From positions 1 to 6,285 of the forward strand of contig DHWU01000019.1 in NCBI GenBank assembly GCA_002413345.1: a stretch of DNA of 6,285 bases, in the 5' to 3' direction. The notes beneath the pieces were generated by a model. It worked only from the letters and a program-made list of their open reading frames with translations, searched no databases and was not told the origin of the DNA. Position 1 is the first letter of the stretch; every line of letters starts with the position of its first letter. The DNA is from Propionibacteriaceae bacterium UBA5174 (GTDB taxonomy: Bacteria > Actinomycetota > Actinomycetes > Propionibacteriales > Propionibacteriaceae). The position numbers were made by a program, and so were the translations under genes. Shown piece by piece: positions 1-4,951 of the stretch.

Positions 1-39
1 AGCCAGACCCAATGCGGCAAGCGCGACCCAGCAAACCCG

Positions 40-79
40 CACCAACAACAACACACCCGGCCATGGGCCGGGTGTGTTG
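40..79 (-). terminator. Rho-independent-type terminator of the folate operon
   Basis: Bases 49-62 pair perfectly with 66-79, giving a 14-bp stem with a 3-base loop. It is G+C-rich in its inner part (CCCGGCC/GGCCGGG) and lies 7 bases after the stop of the last gene. On the minus strand it is followed by TTGTTGG, an imperfect T-rich tract; on the plus strand the hairpin is followed by CGGAAAA, so it is oriented for minus-strand transcripts. Interrupted T tracts are usual for actinobacterial terminators. Confidence 0.85.
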
Positions 80-86
80 CGGAAAA

Positions 87-710
87 TCAGGCTTGCTTGC
101 GTTCTTCGACCGCACCGCGAACCGGCGGGTTGGCCAAAGCCTGAAGCTGCACCACAGTGGGAAAACCATCCTCGGTCCAAAGATCGAGAGCGGTTTCGGC
201 ATCGCGCACCGGTAGCGGCACGACATCAGCGTCAAGAACCTCTTGAGCTGCTGCCAACCGGTCCCTAACAGCGGCAACTTCTTTAGCGCGCTGATTGAGC
301 TCGAACTGCAAGGCGACCTTGTCACCACGAAGACCAGCGGCCTCCCGTGACAAGCCGGCCGCAGTAGCCCGGGCGGCGATTAGTTGTTGATTGAGTTCTC
401 CATTGCGGGCCCCCAACACTTGGACAACGCCCAAGTTAAGCCTGGTGGCCTGCTGCATCAATTCACTGGCACGTCGAGAGTCTTCAGACTGCTCGACGAG
501 AAGCGTCGTTCGGGTAGCTCTCACTTCACGCCAGGCGAATACTGAAGCAAGAACACCACCGGCAACTGCCAACACCAGTCCAACGGGCATCAACCAAGGC
601 CCGCCAAATCCGGCGAATACTGCAGCAACTGCCGAACCGAGCAACGAGAGCCGCGTATAGCGGCGGCGCGGGGAAGGAATCGCTTTCCTCGAAGCGGCTA
701 CAGGTAACAC
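87..710 (-). CDS. Small membrane protein with C-terminal coiled coil (Rv3604c-like position), function unknown
   Basis: Taken from the GTG at 710-708, ten bases after the DUF3180 stop, this encodes 207 residues. A basic N-terminus (RRRYTR, 15-20) is followed by two closely spaced hydrophobic helices (about 21-35 and 40-60), then WREVRATR and a long Gln/Glu/Arg/Ala-rich stretch (62-160) with heptad-like Leu/Val spacing, read as a coiled coil, and a polar tail ending VEERKQA. By the positive-inside rule the N-terminus and the coiled coil should face the cytoplasm, with a short outer loop near GGPW. Topology and location match the protein after DUF3180 at mycobacterial folate loci (Rv3604c, DUF6779 as I recall), but I cannot confirm homology. 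No Shine-Dalgarno precedes the GTG; the frame stays open upstream into the DUF3180 gene, where a longer start would add a low-complexity Arg/Trp-rich piece that looks like out-of-frame translation. The stop is followed by a terminator hairpin. Confidence 0.75.
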   Translation of the reverse strand: MLPVAASRKAIPSPRRRYTRLSLLGSAVAAVFAGFGGPWLMPVGLVLAVAGGVLASVFAWREVRATRTTLLVEQSEDSRRASELMQQATRLNLGVVQVLGARNGELNQQLIAARATAAGLSREAAGLRGDKVALQFELNQRAKEVAAVRDRLAAAQEVLDADVVPLPVRDAETALDLWTEDGFPTVVQLQALANPPVRGAVEERKQA

Positions 711-720
711 GCGGTGAAGT

Positions 721-1239
721 CTAGTGTGACGGGTTGGCGTTTCTCGGCAGATCCTTCGGCGCGTCCCCCTGCGGGGGACCGGGAATCCGGCAGGCCCGCT
801 CCCAAAAGATTCCTGCGGTGAGCAAAGCCACACTCGCGATCGCGGCCACCACCGACACGAAGACCCGCTCCCTTGGCAGTACCGCAGACATTCGTGGCAC
901 AAAGGTGACCACCGCGGCCACCGCGGCACCGGCCAACCCCGCACCAGCCACTACCGAGGTCTTGGCTAACGCCAGCAGGGTGATCGCGCGACTCGCTTCG
1001 ATCAGTTCTCGACGAACTTGGATCTTGCGGTGAGTGAACCAAGTCAGCACCCAGGCCATAATCGCTAAGACCGCAATCACCAATGCCGTCGCGAGCGGAA
1101 TCTGAGGAAGCGGCCACCCGAATTGATCCGGTATCGCAAATCCCAGCCAACCAACTCCAGCACCGATCAGCCCGCTCGCCACGACTGTGTGCCAACGGAC
1201 CGGCCCGACCGCCCCATTCAGTTTCGGTTCGGTCATCAT
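721..1239 (-). CDS. DUF3180 family four-helix membrane protein
   Basis: A 172-residue integral membrane protein of unknown function. Four hydrophobic segments are visible, at about residues 17-36, 47-69, 86-114 and 126-145, with a basic cytoplasmic stretch after the second (HRKIQVRR, 70-77). The features I associate with DUF3180 are the third segment with ALAKTS (90-95) and a Gly/Ala-rich run, and the ERACRIP motif (147-153) after the last helix followed by a Pro-rich polar tail. The corresponding M. tuberculosis gene next to folK is Rv3605c (from memory). Two adjacent ATGs are possible: 1239-1237 overlaps the folK TGA as ATGA, while 1236-1234 gives TGATG; the protein differs by one Met. No good Shine-Dalgarno is seen, so translation probably depends on folK. 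The position suggests a membrane role tied to folate-operon expression, but nothing shows what it does. Confidence 0.88.
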   Translation of the reverse strand: MMTEPKLNGAVGPVRWHTVVASGLIGAGVGWLGFAIPDQFGWPLPQIPLATALVIAVLAIMAWVLTWFTHRKIQVRRELIEASRAITLLALAKTSVVAGAGLAGAAVAAVVTFVPRMSAVLPRERVFVSVVAAIASVALLTAGIFWERACRIPGPPQGDAPKDLPRNANPSH

Positions 1240-1778
1240 TGGGCCAGTAGGTCGTCCCGTCGGTGCACACCGCTTACATCTACGCCAGCAATCAGATCGG
1301 CAATTCGACCGTGCCCGACCAGACTCGCTTCCGGGTCGACTTCCAGCCAAGGCACCAACACGAAACCGCGTTCATGGGCGCGAGGATGCGGCAAAGTGAG
1401 AAAGTCGTTGTTGATCTCGCGCTGGCCAACCGAGATCAAGTCAACGTCAACCGTTCGCGGCCCCCCAGAGAACTCTCGGACTCGGTCAAAAGCATCTTCG
1501 ATTGCTAACGCCCGTTCCAACATCACCGTCGAAGCCAAGGTCGAGTCACTGGTGACGATCAGATTCAGAAAGTCCGGCTGGTCGATCGGACCAACAGGGG
1601 TGGTCTCGTAGACCGAAGAAATCCGGGTGATCTTCAGCCCGGGGGTCGCTCGCAGATGTTTCACCGCGCCTTGGAGGTATTCCAGCCGGTCGCCCAAGTT
1701 GGATCCAATGGAGAACACAGCCTGCCGTAACGGGCTCATCCCCGACAGCGTATCGATATCGAATGGCGTATCACTCAT
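1236..1778 (-). CDS. folK: 6-hydroxymethyl-7,8-dihydropterin pyrophosphokinase (HPPK)
   Basis: Transfers pyrophosphate from ATP to 6-hydroxymethyl-dihydropterin, making the substrate of FolP. 180 residues with an N-terminal extension of about 18 residues before the core AVFSIGSNLGDR (20-31). Then follow SSVYETTPVG (54-63), QPDFLNLIV (67-75), GPRTVDVDLI (106-115) with the two magnesium-binding Asp D111 and D113, and LPHPRAHERGFVLVPWLEVDP in the C-terminal third. The residues before GPR are Ser-Gly (104-105) where E. coli HPPK has Arg-Trp in its mobile active-site loop; the rest of the pocket looks standard. The ATG overlaps the folB stop by four bases. Its own TGA overlaps the start of the DUF3180 gene, so folB, folK and that gene form one coupled block. 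Confidence 0.97.
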   Translation of the reverse strand: MSDTPFDIDTLSGMSPLRQAVFSIGSNLGDRLEYLQGAVKHLRATPGLKITRISSVYETTPVGPIDQPDFLNLIVTSDSTLASTVMLERALAIEDAFDRVREFSGGPRTVDVDLISVGQREINNDFLTLPHPRAHERGFVLVPWLEVDPEASLVGHGRIADLIAGVDVSGVHRRDDLLAQ

Positions 1779-2137
1779 GCTTGACTCCTGCGAAAGATGG
1801 TCACACTGACATCGGTAACGGACACCGGCATAGGTGCCGCTGGTTTATGGACGGTCACTTCTACCGCCTCAATCATCGGCTCAGCTAGGCAGGCAGCGGC
1901 AACCTTTTCCGCCAACGTCTCGATTAGATCGACCGAGCCAGCACCAGCGGTCTGCGCGATAGTGGCCGCCAGTACCGAATAGTCCACGGTGGTGGCCAAT
2001 TCGTCAGAATCGGGCCGCGTCCGCAGACTGGCCACAACGTCAATCAGGAAAGGCTGTGGGGTGAGTTTCTCGGCAGGGTAAACCCCATGTGCGGCGTCCA
2101 CCCGAATCCCGGTGAGCCGAATGCGATCTGGAATCAT
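1775..2137 (-). CDS. folB: Dihydroneopterin aldolase
   Basis: Converts 7,8-dihydroneopterin to 6-hydroxymethyl-7,8-dihydropterin and glycolaldehyde, feeding FolK. At 120 residues it has the normal length of this small tunnelling-fold enzyme. Visible family features: the start IRLTGIRVDAAHGVYPAEK with G18 and catalytic-pocket E23, Q28 and F30 in the QPF step; VDYSVLA (51-57) with Y53; LIETLAEKVA (71-80) with E73, which binds the pterin; and VHKPAAP (96-102) with the catalytic Lys K98. All expected residues are present. Translation starts at the ATG 2137-2135 behind a strong AGGAGG. Its TGA overlaps the folK start as ATGA, so the two are translationally coupled, matching their consecutive reactions. 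Confidence 0.97.
   Translation of the reverse strand: MIPDRIRLTGIRVDAAHGVYPAEKLTPQPFLIDVVASLRTRPDSDELATTVDYSVLAATIAQTAGAGSVDLIETLAEKVAAACLAEPMIEAVEVTVHKPAAPMPVSVTDVSVTIFRRSQA
1785..1789 (-). promoter_or_regulatory. Ribosome binding site of folK
   Basis: AGGAG on the minus strand with a 6-base spacer to the folK ATG. It lies inside the last codons of folB (the RRS of its end), and picks the ATG at 1778-1776 rather than the later in-frame ATG at residue 14, which would leave out the 13-residue N-terminal extension. Confidence 0.8.
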
Positions 2138-2144
2138 CTACTCG

Positions 2145-2150
2145 CCTCCT
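2145..2150 (-). promoter_or_regulatory. Ribosome binding site of folB
   Basis: A full AGGAGG on the minus strand with a 7-base spacer to the folB ATG, located in the 23-base gap after the folP TAG. It is the strongest Shine-Dalgarno in the window and fixes the folB start. Confidence 0.85.
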
Positions 2151-2160
2151 GCGCCGAACC

Positions 2161-2997
2161 CTACCGGCCAGCTGGATTGGACAACATCCCCGCGACCGAG
2201 ATCGCGTCACGGTGCGGACCGACGGTATGGGTACGCACCCCCCAAACCCCATTCACGGCCAATAAAGCGGTCAAAGCAGCGGTCGCAGCATCGCGCTCCC
2301 GCGGCGGACGCGGGCCGGCTGCATCGGCTAGCAACTCACCAAAGAAACGTTTCCGGGAGGCGCCGATCAAGATCGGCAAACCCAGTTCGGCTAACTCATC
2401 CAGGCGACGCAGCAACTCCCAGTTGTGCGCGCTGGTCTTGGCGAATCCAAGACCTGGATCAATGATCAACCGATCTCGGCCGATGCCAGCAGCAGTAGCC
2501 ACCGCCACCCGCTGTGCCAATTCATCCCTGACCTCGGTAACCACATCGGCGTAGGTCGCCAACTGCTGCATATTGGTGGAGTGCCCCCGCCAGTGCATCG
2601 CCAAGTACCACGCATCAAGTCCGGCGACCGTGGCTAGCATGTCGCGGTCAGCTAGGCCGCCGGAGACATCGTTGACTAGGACTGCTCCGGCTCCCACAGC
2701 AGCCGCTGCCACTTCGGCCGACATGGTGTCCACCGATACCGGGACGCCAGCCGCAGCGAGCCGCTCAATCACCGGGATCACCCGCCCCAACTCGGCGTTG
2801 GGATCGACCCTTTGAGCCCCTGGACGAGTGGACTCCCCGCCAACGTCAACCAAATCCGCACCGGCCGCAGCCAGATGCAGGCCGTGGGCCACCGCAGCCT
2901 CAGTGTTCAGAAAGTCGCCCCCATCGGAAAACGAATCCGGGGTTACGTTCAACACCCCCATCACCAGGGTGCGTCCAGGCTGAGGCAACTTTCTCAC
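2161..2997 (-). CDS. folP: Dihydropteroate synthase
   Basis: Condenses 6-hydroxymethyl-dihydropterin pyrophosphate with p-aminobenzoate to give dihydropteroate; the sulfonamide target. The 278-residue TIM-barrel protein carries the family signatures in order: MGVLNVTPDSFSDGG (13-27, with N17 and the metal-site region), DVGGESTRPGA (51-61), SVDT (88-91), VNDVSGG (108-114), MHWRG (134-138), DPGLGFAKTSAHN (180-192), GASRKRF (212-218, with S214/R215/K216) and VRTH (254-257, R255 and H257). The loops linked to sulfonamide resistance (around F23 and P59) look wild type by eye. The GTG at 2997-2995 is the first start after an in-frame TAG at 3009-3007, but it lacks a clear ribosome site; a TTG three codons later (2988-2986) follows GGTGAG and is an alternative. 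It is followed 23 bases on by folB. It may be transcribed with the lipoprotein gene as well as from further upstream. Confidence 0.97.
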   Translation of the reverse strand: MRKLPQPGRTLVMGVLNVTPDSFSDGGDFLNTEAAVAHGLHLAAAGADLVDVGGESTRPGAQRVDPNAELGRVIPVIERLAAAGVPVSVDTMSAEVAAAAVGAGAVLVNDVSGGLADRDMLATVAGLDAWYLAMHWRGHSTNMQQLATYADVVTEVRDELAQRVAVATAAGIGRDRLIIDPGLGFAKTSAHNWELLRRLDELAELGLPILIGASRKRFFGELLADAAGPRPPRERDAATAALTALLAVNGVWGVRTHTVGPHRDAISVAGMLSNPAGR

Positions 2998-3054
2998 CTG
3001 CGAAGCCTAACCAACATATTGGGCATCGAAACCCGGCCACCACCCACACCAGGT

Positions 3055-4215
3055 TCAACGCAACTTTGAACCCGAGATCTGTGGCTTGCCCGAGCCCAAG
3101 AAGAAGATCCCCGGGTAGCCCGTGGTTTCGAAGCCACTGCTGGGATTGCTCGCAAACGTCGAAGACTCGATTTGCAGCTTCCCGGTGCGGTCATTGCTGA
3201 CGAAAAATATCGCCCCACCGCCCTCTTTGGCCTTGTTATGTTCGACTCGGGTTCCCGCAATCCGGATGGTGAAGTTGTTGCCATCGGCGTAGATCGCTCC
3301 ACCGCTACCACCGCCAGAGGTCCCCGCGCGGGCCGGATTAGCACCAGCCCCAATCGCAGAGTTGTAGCTGAGAACGCTATTCAACACCACCCAGGAGACC
3401 CCGATACTGCTCAGTGCACCCCCATTTGAACAGGACCCACCCTGCCCGTTGGCACCCCCGAAAGTGCTGGCTGTTACGTACACCGGTTGGTTGTTGTACT
3501 GGCTGAGCACGCGGATCGCGGCACCACCCAGATCCGGTCCGGTGCTATCGCAACGATTGCGGACGAAGGTCGAATTCACCACTGAGAACCGGCCGCCGCG
3601 GACGAAGATTGCACCACCACCACCGCCCTCTGCGCGCTGGCCAGTGGAGTTGCCGTCCGCGAACCTTAGGTTTTGCACCACCAGTCGCGGAGTGGCCTGG
3701 TTTTGGCAGTGGGAGGTGGTCCATCCCTGAGCCTGATCACAGGTGTTCTGGTACAGGATGCGCCGCTTGCCCTCACCGCTGAGGGTGACTAGACCCCCGC
3801 CATCCAGGACCACCAGAGAGCTGGCGTTACGCACCTTCGCGGTGGCCTTCATGGTGATGGTCACCGGCTGCGGGCCGCAGTTGAAAGTGATGATGCCGCC
3901 CTTGGCCACCGCCGCAACCACTGCCGACGAGGTGCAACTGGCCGCAGTTCCCTTGCCAATCACCCGAGCTGGCTTCGAAGTGTCCACCGCCCGCGCTGCC
4001 GCTGGCACTGCCGCCTTTCCTTGCGCATTCCCGGCGGTGAAGCTCGACGTCGTTGGGCTCGATGTTGGGGCGGCTGTCACATTCGACGTCGAGCTTGCCC
4101 CAACTGGGCTATCGGTCGAAGTCGGGACGGCTGGTGAACCCGGCGCCGTGCAGGCGGATAACAAACCCACCGCGGCGATCACAATCGCCAGTTTTCGCCC
4201 TGAGTCTCTCGCCAT
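3055..4215 (-). CDS. Predicted right-handed beta-helix lipoprotein, function unknown
   Basis: 386 residues. The N-terminus has a basic start (R3, R7, K8), a hydrophobic stretch (9-19) and a lipobox LSAC with C22 as the likely lipidated Cys, so the protein should be anchored on the outer face of the membrane. Residues 23-80 form a Ser/Thr/Pro/Ala-rich linker. From about 90 the sequence reads as a parallel beta-helix: Asn/Gly-rich rungs with NSTF, ASTF, NSVL, GTRV and SSTF, and a GGA(A)I/L turn recurring near 200, 230, 265, 305 and 333. Six further cysteines (94, 113, 159, 170, 222, 262) could form three disulfides outside the cell. The block around CTSSAVVAAVAKGGIITFNCG resembles a bacterial family usually annotated as hypothetical or polymorphic-membrane-protein-like. 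A pectate-lyase-like fold can bind or cut polysaccharides, but I see no recognisable catalytic set. It separates folE from folP, 57 bases before folP, an unusual position. Confidence 0.85.
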   Translation of the reverse strand: MARDSGRKLAIVIAAVGLLSACTAPGSPAVPTSTDSPVGASSTSNVTAAPTSSPTTSSFTAGNAQGKAAVPAAARAVDTSKPARVIGKGTAASCTSSAVVAAVAKGGIITFNCGPQPVTITMKATAKVRNASSLVVLDGGGLVTLSGEGKRRILYQNTCDQAQGWTTSHCQNQATPRLVVQNLRFADGNSTGQRAEGGGGGAIFVRGGRFSVVNSTFVRNRCDSTGPDLGGAAIRVLSQYNNQPVYVTASTFGGANGQGGSCSNGGALSSIGVSWVVLNSVLSYNSAIGAGANPARAGTSGGGSGGAIYADGNNFTIRIAGTRVEHNKAKEGGGAIFFVSNDRTGKLQIESSTFASNPSSGFETTGYPGIFFLGSGKPQISGSKLR

Positions 4216-4384
4216 GGCGAGAACAGTAGTGCGCCCACAGGGTTCAGCAATAGCGTCTGGTCAAGCCAGTCGTTAGTCAGCCCGCGGCCGAGCGATCAGC
4301 TAGACCCAATTCAGGAACCAGCGGGCGGTACCGGCGTCTCTCCGCGCGATTACCGAAAGGCCTTCGCCGCAGTCTGACCCAGGA
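4216..4384. other. Intergenic gap between folE and the lipoprotein gene
   Basis: No gene of 50 codons or more with family resemblance is visible here on either strand. The lipoprotein-proximal end (4250-4223) carries a candidate promoter, listed separately. Only small imperfect inverted repeats are seen, for example CGAAAGGCCTTCG-like bases near 4353-4366 and CTGG-TCAAG-CCAG at about 4257-4269. None has enough stem or a following T tract to call a terminator, so read-through from folE cannot be excluded. Confidence 0.6.
4223..4250 (-). promoter_or_regulatory. Candidate leaderless promoter of the lipoprotein gene
   Basis: On the minus strand TTGCTG (4250-4245) and TACTGT (4228-4223) are 16 bases apart, resembling -35 and -10 elements; TACTGT fits the actinobacterial TANNNT -10 pattern. 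Seven bases separate the -10 from the ATG of the lipoprotein gene, so transcription would start at or next to the A of the ATG. No Shine-Dalgarno-like sequence is present in front of that ATG, which is what a leaderless mRNA would show. This is inference from pattern and spacing only; short motifs like these occur by chance. Confidence 0.45.
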
Positions 4385-4948
4385 TCAACCATTGATGATC
4401 AGGCTCATCGCCTCGGAGCGAGTGGCTGGGCTGGCCATGACCCCCCGGACCGCGCTAGTAACGGTCTTGGCACCAGACTTACGGACCCCCCGCATCGTCA
4501 TGCAGAGGTGCTCGCACTCAATCACCACCATCACGCCGCGCGCACCTAAATGCTCCACCAGTGCATCGGCGATTTGGGAGGTCAGCCGCTCCTGAACCTG
4601 CGGACGCTTAGCGAAGGCGTCCACCAACCGAGCCAACTTACTCAGCCCAGTGATCCGGCCCTGACTAGGAATGTAAGCCACGTGCGCGACCCCAGTGAAG
4701 GGCAACAGATGGTGCTCGCAGGTACTCCAAACCTCAATGTCGCGTACCAAGACCATCTCGTCGTGACCGAGCTCGAAGGTAGTCGAAAGCACCTCGGCCG
4801 GGTCGGAGTCGAGACCTGCGAAGATCTCCGCATATGCCCTCGCCACCCTGGCCGGGGTAGCCAACAGCCCTTCGCGGTCGGGATCTTCACCGATCCCGAT
4901 CAGTATCTCTCGAACAGCCGCGGCCACCCGCTCCTGATCTACTGCCAT
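4385..4948 (-). CDS. folE: GTP cyclohydrolase I (FolE type)
   Basis: Cytosolic zinc enzyme, first step of tetrahydrofolate synthesis: GTP to 7,8-dihydroneopterin triphosphate plus formate. The 187-residue protein shows the whole family core: EDPDREGLLATPARVARAY (21-39), the zinc/active-site motif STCEHH (75-80; C77, H79, H80), the KLARLVDAFAKRPQVQERLT block (104-123), and EHLCMTMRGVRK (146-157) with H147 and the second zinc Cys C149. Length is slightly short of mycobacterial FolE because the N-terminal extension is small. The ATG at 4948-4946 is preceded by GGGGA (4961-4957) with an 8-base spacer, which lies over the last ftsH codons and supports this start and coupling to ftsH. No folB or folP follows directly; a 169-base gap and a lipoprotein gene come between. 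All ligands are present, so the enzyme should be active. Confidence 0.98.
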   Translation of the reverse strand: MAVDQERVAAAVREILIGIGEDPDREGLLATPARVARAYAEIFAGLDSDPAEVLSTTFELGHDEMVLVRDIEVWSTCEHHLLPFTGVAHVAYIPSQGRITGLSKLARLVDAFAKRPQVQERLTSQIADALVEHLGARGVMVVIECEHLCMTMRGVRKSGAKTVTSAVRGVMASPATRSEAMSLIING

Positions 4949-4951
4949 GGC

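Noticed and set aside
1..48. Short plus-strand coding start near base 12
   Set aside because: It runs through the terminator hairpin and opposite the last operon gene, and its product resembles no family; the stretch is too short to assign.
711..944. Longer N-terminus for the small membrane protein, extending into DUF3180
   Set aside because: The added 78 residues are Arg/Trp/Cys-rich and lie over the DUF3180 C-terminus; the GTG at 710 gives a normal short basic N-terminus before the first helix.
698..1270. A 190-codon minus-strand frame overlapping DUF3180 in another phase
   Set aside because: Composition is Arg/Gly/Ser-rich with no hydrophobic helices or family motif, while the competing frame gives a coherent four-helix protein coupled to folK.
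3013..3018. TATGTT as a -10 element for a separate folP promoter
   Set aside because: No -35-like hexamer lies at 16-18 bases (GGTGGC/TGGTGG), so a single hexamer is not enough to call it.
3743..4276. A 177-codon plus-strand open frame opposite the lipoprotein gene, with a lipobox-like VTGC after a hydrophobic run
   Set aside because: It is fully antisense to a gene with a clear signal peptide and fold pattern, has no ribosome site of note and no recognisable family; high G+C gives long shadow frames.
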